Of a stretch of 64,000 bases of DNA, positions 10,761-23,019 are shown in pieces. Source of the DNA: Wurfbainia villosa (Eukaryota > Streptophyta > Magnoliopsida > Zingiberales > Zingiberaceae); the NCBI GenBank assembly GCA_025175895.1, contig CM046004.1, positions 13,379,011 through 13,443,010 of the forward strand. Direction: 5' to 3'. Each line of letters begins with the position of its first letter. Position 1 is the stretch's first letter. Under the pieces are notes generated by a model. That model saw only the letters and a list, made by a program, of their open reading frames with translations. It ran no database searches and had not been told where the DNA came from. The position numbers and the translations under genes are program-made.

Positions 10761-13700
10761 TCAATAGTGATATGCTCCCACTTCCTTTCCGAAATCGGAA
10801 TTGTCTAGCGCAATCCAGCGAGTTCTTGATGTTCAGCCTTCACCTACTAGCATACTAAACATCGAGCAGCAAAATCTGCTATATCTTTCTTTATACCATT
10901 CTAACCAGTATAAACGTTTCAACTCTCGATACATCCGAGTACCATCAGGATGAATAGCAAATCCCTAATGATGTGCTTCCAGTAGCAACTCTTCCTTAAC
11001 TGGATGCGTGTCCGAAACACGCTATCCCTACCAGAGATGGAGAATTGTCTTCTCAAAAGAGAAGTTCATCTGTCGTCCAAAAATTCTACTCCACCACGCA
11101 CTCGGTAAGTGCATGGGAGACTATAGCGACCAATCTTACCTGTTGCAACCATTCACGTTCCAGCAACTCTATAGTAGCTACCCGGTAGCTAGTCAAAATC
11201 TCATGAGCACTTCTGCTCCATACATCTATAAATCCAGATAATAACTACTAAAGCCACGTCATGTTGATGATAGCCTATTCGTAGTTTCTTAACTGACGTA
11301 GGCATAAGATCTGCCTCATTCAACTGCATCGGAATCGTTCCGATCCCTGAAATGATGCATCTGCGTACATCATCCTTTTATCCACCCCGGAAGGATTAAC
11401 TAATACTCGTGTAAAAGTTAACCGCCGTCTAGGTCCTGTAAACTGGTTTCACCAGCTTCCGACTAAATGATTTCCATTATCACCTTTGTCAAACAAGTCC
11501 ATGGTATAGTAATGCTAAGACATTCCTATACCACATCTACAATACTAACCAAAACATACAAGATAAACCACCATCTACGGTGGTCGAGTGCGCAACTCCA
11601 ACTACCACAATCAACAGTGGCTAAGTTACGCAACTCCAACAACTACAAAAGGATCCAATCATGTTCAGGACACACGATTCTCAAATCCTGTGATGACTAA
11701 ATCGTTAATTAGTTTAACACTTAATCAAAACTCATACAATTCATACTAAGTATGAAATTGTCATCCTCCATACACCTGCATCCTGCTTACTCCAAGTTGA
11801 TAATATATCAATCATCACAACGACTATGATAATTGTATGACACTATGTCACTACAATATCAACACTCCAGTCGTAAACCAATCCTAGAGTATACACAGGT
11901 GTCTTTAACTGATCTAAATAGATCATTTATCCACAACGAAGGATATTTACTTTCAACAACTATCGCATTCTATCATCGATAATCGATGCATAATCTCAAA
12001 GATTCATCCCTCTTTCAATAAAGAGTTCTAGATCCTTCTCAAGGAGGAATACTGGGATATATAAATATCCCCTCCAACATCTCCTATAATTACAACTTAC
12101 GTTTTTCCAATTTCCATAGTATTTAGTAACACTTATACCAGTCAAATTATCACCCGGTATAGGATCTTCGATATCGGAACTATTTCCGCAATCATTTCGA
12201 TCGCCTACTCCACTTGCCTATGCAACGACAAACCTTGAAATTCATCAGAAACTACATCCGAATACTCTCAGATTATACGCACATCTGAGAGCATATCGTA
12301 CCATACTTCCAACAATTTGACCATCCGTAAGGATATGTCTACAGTAAAAGTATATCTATCAGAGTCTAAGGGCATCCCTTGACTTCTTAATTGTTGATCC
12401 TCATCTCACCTGACGGTAGAGATACCATCGACCCACAAGTCGATGTAAAGGACCCTTCTAATCCAACTGAGAATGTTCTAGATACAGATACCTGTAACTA
12501 CAAGCATCTCTGAACATATTAACCTAAAAGGGTAAAACTAGAGTAATACCCTGAACGATAAAATATCTGTCGATCCGATCCCAAAGGCTCCACGCAGGTC
12601 TCGACCTTTCTCCGAAGAGAATAAGATCAGATCCAACTGTCCGCGACAAAAATCCAAGGATTTTTCCTAGATCATCTGATCCTATCACTTAAATCTATGA
12701 GCTACAACTGTAGAATACCGACTAGATACGACCTTCGTCGTATACTCTCTCTTCTGCACTAAGCAAAACACATCTGGAGGTAACTACTTGTTGTTGTCTG
12801 CCGAGTCTTCTACAATGTCTTCTGCTGATGCTACTTCTGTGCTGATCTCTGCTGAAGGGGAGTATCAAGGAACTCCAACCACGCCTGAGGTAGTAGGTTG
12901 CTGCTGTTGAGATAACTCAATCTTCTGTGCTGATCTCTGTTGTCGAGACGATATATCTTCCTCCCGGAATACCATCGATAGTCTTCAACTGAGTCTTCAA
13001 AGTACACCTCCTCCACGCATCGTTGCTCACAATAGCAACATTGAACTAATCCAATCCAACGGATAATCTGACTTCGCGTGTCTTTGTGATCCGCACTGCA
13101 CGCACACAATCCCTTCGGAGTCTTTGTTCTGATTTTGCTGATATCCACAAGAACCTTCTGATGATCTGCGATTGGTCTTCTATAATTGAAAAGTAGCTCA
13201 AGGCCTGTGACTTCGATCTTGCTCCTTTATCCAACGGTCGGAGACTTCTTATTCCAACATCTGACTTGCAATGTCTGCTATCAATCTCCATCTCCTAACA
13301 CTTGTACGGAGTCATTTCTAAACTCCTGTCTCAATCCAATGTCTTTCGGTAAGATCTGGTAGAAGATCCCGTCATCTTAATCCAACAGTAAGCCAACAAT
13401 CGTAGGTGGCTTAAAATATCCATTCATCTTCTTGAGCTATTAGGTGGTCGTAACCTCCGCAAGTCTCACGATTCTGCACAGTACACTATTACTAACCGAT
13501 CACCCTTTCTTGAAGCTCAAGAATTCCTTACAATGTGTCACTAAAAGTGACACGGGGAAATACACTCTTTCAACATCACTAATCCATGATCAGTGATATA
13601 TTATTTCCCGAGAATTATTTTCTGCGTTTATCACCAAATACTGGCTTGACCCCGATAATGGTATGCAAATAACTCTATTTTCTCGGTATAACATGAGTTA

Positions 13701-14372
13701 AGTACATAAAAGTACTCTCAAAGTTATACAACTCAGTACGAACAATTCAGGGATAAAATCCCTATGAAACTCCATAACCTAGCCTCCCGCTATCTGCATC
13801 AACAATAATCTACAAGTCTGTTCATTACCCATAGGTAATGATCCGACTAGCCCAGTTAGTGAAAATCTCCAAGGCTGAAATCTCTGATTTCAACCAGAAA
13901 TGTGACGACTTGACCCATGTTTTTCCGACTCGGTATCAATCGGCTCTCAAAGGTAAATCACCTTTTCGACACGGTTCAAGACTCACAGATTCAACAGGTC
14001 GATCCCGTGGTCAACCCATACCACAGTTACGAACAATAACCAACAAACCATAGGTTATTCCCTGGTATAAGCATCTAAATGCATAGCCAACATAACCGGG
14101 AGTATAAACCCTAAAGGTCACTCCGGTTGGTCGCCTCGGTGGATGACCCCTACTACAAGTCTGCACAGGTGTCATAACTATCGTATACACACCTCGATCA
14201 AGTTTAGATAAATATCTACTAAACCATAAGTTATCAGGAATTCTTACCTCGTGCTTCTTGGAGCTCAGGCCGTTGTCCATCTCATCTCAAAAACCAAAAC
14301 CGAAAAAAAATCGACTCCCGAGAATCCAAGACTCGACACAAAAACAACATTGTATGGCATCGCAGAACCTTG
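10761..14372 (-). pseudogene. Remainder of the TEK-1 internal region, heavily decayed
   Basis: Between the integrase and the primer-binding site the minus strand should encode gag, protease, RT and RNase H. I see only fragments. The clearest is a gag zinc knuckle at 13061-13107 reading C-x2-C-x4-H-x4-Y, with the last Cys replaced. The 3.6 kb is full of stops in all frames and is too short for an intact gag-pol. I found no YxDD motif. Confidence 0.6.
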
Positions 14373-14385
14373 GGCTTTGATACCA
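14373..14385 (-). other. Primer-binding site of TEK-1 (tRNA-Met type)
   Basis: The minus strand reads TGGTATCAAAGCC, seven bases after the end of the 5' LTR. It differs by one base from the common TGGTATCAGAGC site complementary to initiator tRNA-Met. Confidence 0.8.
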
Positions 14386-14491
14386 CTAAAGTTGTCACGC
14401 CCCGAGAGCATGTCGAGCCGAAAATCAAACGGACGACACCTCCCCTGTACGTGGCAACATTTCGGGTTAATACAAGGCCCGTAGGCCCACA

Positions 14492-14499
<8 letters not shown>

Positions 14500-14581
<82 letters not shown>
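14500..14581. repeat. (TA)n microsatellite, about 40 units
   Basis: Pure TA tract near the 3' end of the 5' LTR, strongly expanded relative to the paired LTR. Confidence 0.95.
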
Positions 14582-14586
<5 letters not shown>

Positions 14587-15077
14587 AAACAACAACTACA
14601 CAAAAACACAGCGGAAACATACCACAACAATACAACAATCCCACACATGCATACCGGTATGACTAACACACCACAACAACATGAAATCTCGACAAAATCT
14701 GAATATACAACATATACATCACGAAAACTCTAAAATGCAATGCACAACGGACGAAAGGCCCAAAACAAAACACGGGAGCCTCGGAGGTGAGATGAGATGA
14801 TGTCGTGTGATGCTCAAGCCACACAAGTCTTCTACATTGCAGCCGAGAAAACTCAGGGTCCGTGAGGAGGGGGGGGTGGTGAGTAAAACTCAGCAGGTAA
14901 TAGAAAACATGTATATATATGTAATATCACATGTATTTCAACGACATACTCTATAAGTACAATAGGTATATCAGCATAGTATATAAATACAAGCATATAC
15001 CGTCTAACTGAATGAACAACATAAAAATGCAGACATACCGAGTGTCTCCATGCATTGCTACTCGATCCAACATATAT

Positions 15078-15080
<3 letters not shown>

Positions 15081-15133
<53 letters not shown>
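15081..15133. repeat. (TA)n microsatellite, about 26 units
   Basis: TA tract in the right Tekay LTR, matching the longer tract at 7119-7200 in the left LTR. Confidence 0.9.
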
Positions 15134-15134
<1 letters not shown>

Positions 15135-15867
15135 CAGGTAGAGTAGATCAACTCACAATATACTATAGCTACAGGTTAAGGTATCTAATGGTCTGTCCAA
15201 CCCATACCAGTATCCGACACAATCGTATAACAAATGCAAGAAACATGCATGAATATGATGTACACCCAAATGCAACAAGCATAGTACAATCAAATGAAAC
15301 ATCACAATAATCATATATATATAGACTGTATCTATATATATATATTAATCTCAACCATCCATATATATATATATACATACATATATGTATCTATATATGG
15401 TAATATGCAAAGTGTCATAAGATACGGCAATGCAGCATGCATGGTCATGTCGGCTCACCCTAAAGCTACCACGACCCCAGTGTGGCCTCGGTGGCTCGAG
15501 CATGACAACTGTCCCAACTCAACACCAACCACTACTCTCGAGTGGTAGGTGGGCGATGATCGAGTAGCATATAAGCGTAAAGAGCAAGCTACACGATGGG
15601 GGTCCCTGCTGTTGGCCACTCCGACAGTCACTACCCATGAGTGGTCGAGTGCCACACACGCAGGATTACGACACGCAAATCCAACTACCACCGTCTATAG
15701 TGGTAGAGTGCGGCACCACAATGCTCTGCCCTCACACCGGTTACTCCTCCTATGAGTAACCGTGGATACAGGATGACTGACGACACTCTCAACCACAAGA
15801 GAGACCTCGTCGCCAGTGTGCATGCAAATGACATGAATGCAATGTCTCCCATATAGACATCCACCAT

Positions 15868-16062
15868 AGATTCTCTATTCTACAGAGAATCATACTAACC
15901 AGATCAATGCACTCTCTATCCTGCAGAGAGTCGTACTCAACTGATCATAATACTCTCTATCCTGTAGAGAGTCATACCAATCTAATCGACGCACTCTCTA
16001 TCTTGTAGAGAGTCGTACTCAAATGATCGACGCACTCTCTATCCTGTAGAGAGTCGTACTCA
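15868..16062. repeat. Tandem hairpin array in the right Tekay LTR
   Basis: Collinear with 7914-8110. Same ACTCTCTA...TAGAGAGT units with few substitutions. Confidence 0.85.
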
Positions 16063-17971
16063 AACCGATTATCAAGCTAGGACCACAGGTCCGTAGCGAC
16101 ACATTAAGTACCATTCACTTGACCATTTATACAATACATAGTCAGTGGTAGACATGCAACCTAGGGGTACTAGGATTAACCGTAGGTTCAAGACATTATC
16201 TACCTCCGGATGACCTTTTTGTCCAATGTACAATCAGGTTGTCATCTGGACTTTACTATTTGCACTTAACTTAAACAAATTCTAAGTTACTTACATCACC
16301 TATATGTATAACTCCTAATCATGATAAAATAAACATGATATCAGCAATGGAGTTAATAGCCAACGATAAAGGATCAAGCATACGATAATAAGAGCAGGGT
16401 CAAGGTAATATGAATACCTAACATGCTCATATCTATGACTAAATCTGAATGCAATACATCTACCCGGACCAGGTAGGAAATTACCCACCTGTTAAATAGC
16501 TCTGTGAAATAAATATCTTCACGTCTGTGGATCTGCCTCGTATCCACATCCTGTAAATATCATCATTTACAATTAAATTCAAGCACACGATAAATATACA
16601 AATCCATCCATCAGATCTATAGCAACTACACCTCTTCCATCGACTATTACTCAATGAATCCAATAATAACCGACTATAGATCTAACATCACATCTATAAT
16701 AATCCGAATTCGTACTTACCAAGTTTAGCTTCCCTTCACAGTTTCTTGATCCAATTTGCGAGAAACCTAATCGATCAGTTTAGCATGCAAATCCCATCAG
16801 ATTAGCTAAACCTAGCAATCAAGCCAATCAATCGTATAAGTTTGTACCAAATTTAATTAATCAAAATTCCACACATCGTTACCTCTATTCTCTTGAACCA
16901 CTGTAAATTAGAATGGGAGCACTCTCCACCACAACGATCACACAGTCAACTTTGGCTGTGCTCCAGATCAGGAAATTGCCCCAAAACCCTCGGCAGCCAC
17001 CCCTCCCTCTGTTCACCACAATCCTACACCACAAATCCCTCGAACAGAAAGTTAACTCAGATGAGCCTAGGAAGGATTGCAGTGACAGATCGAAGGACTC
17101 ACCGTATCGGCATGACTTGTGGCCGGAGACATTGCTCAAGATGGAGATCCGGACCAAAACCAGGCGACAGTGATCGCGTCGGCTGGAGGAGCTCGCGATG
17201 GTGGCTAAGGAAGGAGACGAGTTGCGTCGACGAGTGGCACAGAGGCGGCGGCAACAAGCACGGGAAGGAGCTCAGGCAGGCGGCGAAGTCTGGTCGGCTC
17301 GGATTCAAGGTGGAATTGGGTGACGACGTCGTGAGGAGGCATAGTCGGCGCCCGATGTGGCGCACAATCGGGAGGCTGAAGACGACGACGCCGATCAGGC
17401 TTTGCGACGGTGCTCGATCGGGAGAATAACGGGGAGCGGCCGACGCTCGTATGGGTTCGGGAGAGTGGACGACAGTGGCGACGACGGAGGTCGGGCAGCG
17501 TTGAGTGGCGCGGAGATGCAGCGGCGGCGGTAGGGCTGCGATGGCGAAATGAGGAACCGAGAGGGAACTCTACCGATTCAGCGACCAACACGATCGGAAA
17601 CTAGGGATGGGAGGAAAAGGAGAGGATCGCGTGACGAAACAGAGGAAATGAGATGGAAATCGTGGCGTGAAGAAAACAGAAGAAATGGGGGAAATAGGGA
17701 TCGACAAAGAAGAGAAGTCGATCGGGCAGAGAAGAGAGAAACGATCCATCGGGGAAAAACGGAACCATCGAGGAAAAATAAACATTTCGCACATGGGTTA
17801 ATTAAACCTATTAACTCCTCAATAGATAGTCTAAACAGACTTTATAAAAGCCTCCGTTTAAATCCAAAAAAAAATTTCTAAAAATTCCTAAAAATTCCAT
17901 AGGGTATTCTCCTGATTACCCAACATTATTTTATTATTATTATTATTATTATTATTTTCCGGTATTTTACA

Positions 17972-18185
17972 GAGAGGGCGGATTTGAGGGCGGGGAGGAG
18001 GGAATCGAGGAAGTAGCAGGCGGAGTGAGAGAAAGGGTAGAAGAAAATGCGCGGAACGGTTCCAGCGTAGTAGAGGAATACTATGTCAAAGATGGTTAAA
18101 GTGAGAGAGGATTCCGGCACCGACCCCAGTGGAGGAGCGACTTAGAGCTTTCGAGGACCATAACTTTCGCTGCCGGCGGCAACAT
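17972..18185 (-). pseudogene. BAHD acyltransferase, 5' part
   Basis: This is the N-terminal exon portion of the gene continued at 5373-6500. The minus strand has ATG at 18185-18183 and reads a typical BAHD start (a KVMVLESSK segment). It then needs a shift to reach PPLGSVPESSLTLT, FDIVFLYYAGT and LLPALKSALS, which meets the retrotransposon. The shift reflects loss of one base near 18141: in the downstream frame a TAA lies two codons before the PPLG segment and no in-frame ATG exists. So besides the 11.5-kb insertion there is an independent frameshift. The order of the two lesions cannot be told. Confidence 0.85.
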
Positions 18186-18246
18186 CTTGGAGGAAGAATT
18201 GCAGCTTTGAGTGGTAAATCTTCCTGAGTATGGGGGGAGTGATGAC

Positions 18247-18254
18247 TATTTATA
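18247..18254 (-). promoter_or_regulatory. TATA box of the BAHD gene
   Basis: The minus strand reads TATAAATA about 62 bases upstream of the ATG, within GCTATAAATAGTC. Position and sequence fit a plant TATA box. Confidence 0.65.
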
Positions 18255-18259
18255 GCTAC

Positions 18260-19488
18260 TCTCATATAGTTGGTAGGTTCGTGATCCTACATGGAATTGA
18301 TTTGGGATCATAATCGAATCGATTGAGATAGTACGATTCTATCAAAACCTTTTAGAATTTTATAATTAAATATTATTATAATTAATTATACCTAATTAAT
18401 AATTTTAAAAAATCATTTATATATAATTAGATTAATAATTTTGTATTATTACATAACATTTGATATCAAATAATAAAGAATAATTATAGCCATTAAATAA
18501 TTACCCTTTAAAATTAAAGGGAGCTAATAAAACGAAAAGGAAACATCATAATAAGACGAAGAAAAGAATTTTCGGATTCATATTTGGAGTTAAAAAAATA
18601 TTGCATATATATATATATATATATATATATTCGGATTCGTATTTGGAGTTAAAAAAATATTGCATATATATATATATATATCACAATCAAATTATATACT
18701 TCAACTTAAAAAAAAATCTAAAATACACCCACCAAGAAATTTTAAATAACTCTATCACTAATTAACCGTCTAATTATTCATCTAGTCATTTCTCTATTTA
18801 TTATATTTATATCACAATTATAAATTATATCTCATTTCTATTTCTTCTCCTTAACTTTATTTTTCTATTAATTTTTTTATAAATTAGGATCCAACTTGGA
18901 GGCTTTTTGTTTCCAATCTCAGCCTTAGAAGCCAACTCCGCTAGTACCACTTCTCTTTTTATTCCCTTTCAGTCTTTTTCCTGTATCTTCTAAACCTCAT
19001 CGACTGTCTTAAATCAGTTCATCAACGTGCTTCTTGTTATTCCATCTGCTTTGCCCTTCTTTTACTTCTTTTTGTGTTCATCATTATCTTCTTCAATGTA
19101 GTTTAGTTGTTTCGATCTGAAATTGATTGGTTAATTAATCTCAAAGCTGAATATTTATTTTATTTTTGAGGAGGGATAAGGTGCCGTGGTCGATTTATTT
19201 TTTTTATATCAATTTGTCTTTGTATGCGTAGATCGAACGATTCGAAAGGGGATAGCTCAGACTTCTCGAATGATGGTGGAGGAGTAGCATTTGCAATAGG
19301 GCCACTGTCTCTGCGACAACAACTGCAACTTCTTTGGGAGCCTCGCAACGATGAACCTCTACTTTAAGTGCTACTGGAGTACGCAATCATTTCCTCAAGG
19401 AGGTGCGACAGCGACAACACAAACTCTCGCTGTTGAACTCCCTTAGTCCCTCCCCTTCTCCATCTCCTTGTCATCGTCCCCCGTTACC
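18260..19488. other. Upstream intergenic region of the BAHD gene
   Basis: AT-rich, no recognisable gene. It holds a tandem duplication at 18572-18681 (period 59: TCGGATTCxTATTTGGAGTT, then poly-A, then (AT)n) and pyrimidine-rich sequence at 18800-19100. GATCC/GGATC-rich strings near 18280-18340 resemble the palindromic sequence at 19736. Confidence 0.5.
18572..18681. repeat. Tandem duplication ending in (AT)n
   Basis: Two copies of a 59-bp unit, one base apart in sequence except for the (AT)n length. Probably slippage-generated. Confidence 0.8.
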
Positions 19489-19596
19489 ATGGCTGAGGTA
19501 ACGAGTGCCTCCACTGTGATTGCCTCCCTTGGCACTTTGTTTTCTTTGGTGAATGCGACGGAGGATGCAAAGACTGCGGAAGAGAAAAAGGGTTAA
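19489..19596 (+). CDS. Possible short ORF or first exon, unknown
   Basis: An ATG in a strong plant context (ACCATGGCTG) opens 35 codons, MAEVTSASTVIASLGTLFSL and then an acidic/lysine-rich tail ending at TAA. It is preceded by a pyrimidine-rich leader-like stretch. AAGGGTTAAA near the end could be a weak splice donor, so this may be the first exon of a gene whose remainder was displaced by the IKE-1 insertion 220 bp downstream. I do not recognise the protein. It may equally be chance. Confidence 0.25.
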   Translation: MAEVTSASTVIASLGTLFSLVNATEDAKTAEEKKG

Positions 19597-19735
19597 AAAT
19601 AATATTTCAATTTGATATGATCGGTTGAAACGTAGAATCGGTATGATCCCACCGATTATGAATGATCTCAACGATCCTAATGCGATCCCACAGCAAAAAA
19701 TGATCATATACGATCCAGGAGTGTTTTGAGATTTC

Positions 19736-19765
19736 GGATCGTAGGATCGTACGATCCTACGATCC
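19736..19765. repeat. Perfect 30-bp palindrome
   Basis: The half GGATCGTAGGATCGT is followed directly by its exact reverse complement. GATCC/CGATC words are frequent from 19610 to 19790. Confidence 0.9.
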
Positions 19766-19821
19766 AGGATCGCGATTCTGCAAACCATTTAGATATTGAA
19801 GCCGCCATTGACCAAACCAAA

Positions 19822-20310
19822 TGTTAGATTTATTGTATGTTATGCGAGTTATATGAATTTAAAATAATGAAAATAAATACTGAATTTATAATGATTCATC
19901 AGATTCTTTACGCTTTCGAAGATGAATAATTTCAGTAAGAGATCTATTGAATTGTCGGTGATGATCTATTCCTTCGATTTAAACTTGTCGTCTGAAGGAT
20001 GATCATGATTTGTAGAATTAGAATATATCTACTATTCCACGAATCAAGATCCAGATGCACCTTGGATGTTCTCTGACTTTGACACAAAGTCTCGGCAATC
20101 TCTTGGTAGCACTTCTGATCTCTCTCTCAGCCTTTACACCTCTCACACTCCACCTCTTGCTCTATGCCATCACTCCTTTGCTTTGCTTGGACGCTACCCT
20201 TTTAAAAGGGTTTTTGCAGTGAAGATTGCACTTCACGAAGTGCAGTGCATGCACATGTTGCAATGTATGGAAACGTGTGCATGTTGCAAATAGTTAACAA
20301 ACTGTCTATA
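19822..20310 (-). repeat. 3' LTR of IKE-1
   Basis: 489 bp from TGTTAGATTT to GTCTATA on the plus strand. Collinear with 29596-29838 plus 59270-59547, with many substitutions and a small indel. Confidence 0.8.
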
Positions 20311-21706
20311 TCTCTCACTCGTCCAAGTTAAGCTATAAAGGTAAATGGTCACATAGACCAAATAAGAGGTATTTAGTCACGTAGACTAAATAGAGTCGGA
20401 GTTCATAGTCACAAAGATTAAAAGAATAGAGATCAATAGTCACAAAGACTAAAAGAACAAAGATCAATAGTCACAAAAGACTAATAAAGCAACAAATTCA
20501 TACTTAGGAAAATGGTTCGTGCGACAACAAACATACTGAACATTCATTGCTAAAAAAATTGTTATACCTTACATAGTTGTTCATAGAATGATCAATGCTA
20601 AGAAAAGTTATTACACCTACTTAACCGCTCCCCAAATGGTATATAATCATTCTCTGAATGACACATAGTCATTCTCCAAGTAACACACAACTGTTCTCCA
20701 GGTGGTACATAACCATTCTCCTGGTGGTATATAACCATTTTCCTGGATACAATCATGTCTTGCTATTTTTTCAGATTAAATAATCCTTATTTACATCAAT
20801 ATGAACATCTCTAATCCCTCGTAATGACCATCATGTCAAGAGCATGTTCCATATTCTCAATATTCACAATCATTTCTATACATAACAGAAATGGGTCGAC
20901 CAGTGAATAACACCAAAAGATGCAAATCTATTTAATCTTCCTTTTCAGTTCGAATCTATTCATTTTAATCAGTCATTTTTCTAGTCATGTTCCATAGACC
21001 GAATCATCCATAGTCAATAGATTTACATGCTAAAGTAGCAGACCATGATTAAAACTTCAAGTAGACAGCTAAATAGGTACTTAGAGCAAATGTTGATATT
21101 AACATATAATCTCAAAGGACTCACATAGTAGAGAAGTAGAGATTCATTCTCCTACTGCTCTTATTATCATCATAGTACATATGTTATGAATCATATGTTA
21201 CGATGTTATTCTCTTTACCAATAAAGAACACATATTTTCCTCAAATCAATATCGTATAGATTTCGATCGAGATATTCCCAATGCCTAATCCTAAATTTAA
21301 CATATGAATTCTAATATTGCTCCAAACATGTATAGTAAATGGTGGGTGCATTTACTTCGATCATTACTCTAAAAATAATCTCATCTTGATATAAATATCA
21401 TGACGACCCCAGCTTACAGGTATGTAATAAATTTACACATAACTTCACAAGCTATCCTATAACTACCAATCTTACCTTTATTCATACACAATAAATAGAG
21501 ATGATTGTCCATGTGAGAGGATCAATTATTACTTGTCAACATGCTTACTGAGATCTTATCAGAATGTAACATTTCATATACACTTAATAGATTATGACAT
21601 TTGATACAATCAAATCACAATATCTGATTATCAATTGCAACATTGTTACATTCTTCGAAGTCCCATGACCTTTACACGCTCATTGAATGATTCTCTAGTC
21701 ATTGGC
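20311..21706 (-). other. IKE-1 3' untranslated region with two tandem arrays
   Basis: No coding signature. About 20360-20490 holds four imperfect units of about 31 bp (GATCAATAGTCACAAAGACTAAAAG type). About 20635-20755 holds four or five units of about 27 bp (GGTGGTATATAACCATTCTCCT type). The rest is AT-rich. Confidence 0.6.
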
Positions 21707-23014
21707 TTAGTAAAGGTCAACAAGCATAGTACGTGTAGGGATATACTCAAAAATCACCATCTTCTTAGCAACAATATCTCTCACAAAGTTATATTTTATA
21801 GCTATATGCTTGCCCTTACTGTGATATTTGGGATCCTTCGAAAAAACTATAGCAGCTTGACTATCACAGTAGATAGTCACTGGACTCCCATTGTCTTCAG
21901 TAATCTTTAGATGCTTCAGGAATCTTCTTAACCAGATTGCTTCTTGCACAACTATTGAACATGCAACATATTCAGCTTCCATTATCGATAAGGCTACACA
22001 GTCTGTTTCTTATTGTTCCCGGAGATGATGACACTATTCAACAAGAATACATAGTATGATGTGGATTTCTTATCATCTAGGTCCCCAGCTAAATCTACAT
22101 CTGAATAGCCCTCTAGACTCATATCTGATCCTTGAAAATAGAGACAATCTACTGTCACTTTCAGATATATGAATATCCTCTTCACCGCCTTCTAGTGTCT
22201 CAGTCCTGGATTTGACTGAAATCGGCTGACTAAGCCAGCAACATAGTTGATATCGAGACGAGTACACAATTTAGTGTATATCAAACTACCAATAGCATTG
22301 GCATATGATATTTTATTCATCTCTGTTATTTCATTTAGAGTCTTGGGACACATACTCTTGCTCAGAATAGTACCCTTCACAATAGGTGTTTGTTCACTGT
22401 TATAATCAAATATGCTGAAATGTTGTAACATCTTATTGATATAAGACTCTTGAGACAGACCCAATAGTCTTTTAAATCGATCCCTGTTGATTTTAACTCC
22501 TAAGATGTATTCAGTTTCTCCCATATCCATTATGTCAAACTGTGATGAAGTCACTTTTTGACTTCTATCACAAAACCTATGTCATTTCTTGCTATCAGTA
22601 TATCATCAATATATAATGATAAAATGACATACTTTTCTTTTTTCCTTTTCAGGAAAACACAATGATCCTCATTGATCATCTTGAAACCATAAGATAAAAC
22701 GATTTCGTTAAATCTTATGTTCCATTGTCTTAATGCTTGATTTAGCTCATATATAGACATTTTAAGTCTATATACTTTTTTCTCTTAGCCTTCAGCAATG
22801 AAACCTTCTAGTTGAACCATATAGATTTCCTCGCCAAGCTCACTATTAAGGAAAGCGATTTTTGCATCCATTTGATGTAATTCCAAGTCATAATGCGCCA
22901 CAAAAGCTAAAATAATTCAGATTGATACAAACTTCACTACATAAGAAAATATCTCTTCATAGTCAATACCCTCCAGATGGGTAAATCCTTTTGAAACCAA
23001 ACGAGCTTTGTATC
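21707..23014 (-). pseudogene. IKE-1 RNase H and C-terminal RT
   Basis: Minus-strand fragments read an RT catalytic region with LYIDDILIA (near 22600), the segments MGETEYILGVKINRD and GLSQESYINKMLQHF, then an RNase H region starting EAEYVACSIVVQEAIWL with a YCDSQAA motif near 21850. Frame changes near 22190 and 22555 break it into pieces. This order and wording are those of Copia Tork-type polyproteins. The N-terminal RT continues at 24484 beyond the solo LTR. Confidence 0.85.
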
Positions 23015-23019
23015 GATTA

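Larger units (their letters stand above)
6501..17971 (-). mobile_element. Tekay-like Ty3 chromovirus (TEK-1) inserted in the BAHD gene
   Basis: A complete LTR-bounded element on the minus strand. Plus-strand ends are TGTCACGCCC and TATTTTACA (TGTAAAATA... to ...GGCGTGACA in element orientation). The 5-bp duplication gagag is at 6496-6500 and 17972-17976. LTRs are about 3.5 kb. The tRNA-Met-type primer-binding site sits beside the right LTR and the polypurine tract beside the left one. The internal 4.4 kb carries a gag zinc-knuckle remnant, an integrase core, and an integrase C-terminus/chromodomain remnant, in the Del/Tekay style. It is defective: there are many stops, no recognisable RT catalytic motif, and an in-frame deletion in the integrase. 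Confidence 0.9.
14393..17971 (-). repeat. 5' LTR of TEK-1
   Basis: Partner of 6501-10016, same termini, about 3.58 kb. It differs mainly by microsatellite length and scattered substitutions: a (TA)39 expansion at 14500-14581 corresponds to about six TA units at 6609-6620 of the other LTR. Confidence 0.9.

Noticed and set aside
14265..14669. ORFs with long Tyr-Ile repeats
   Set aside because: Translation of the (TA)n microsatellite.
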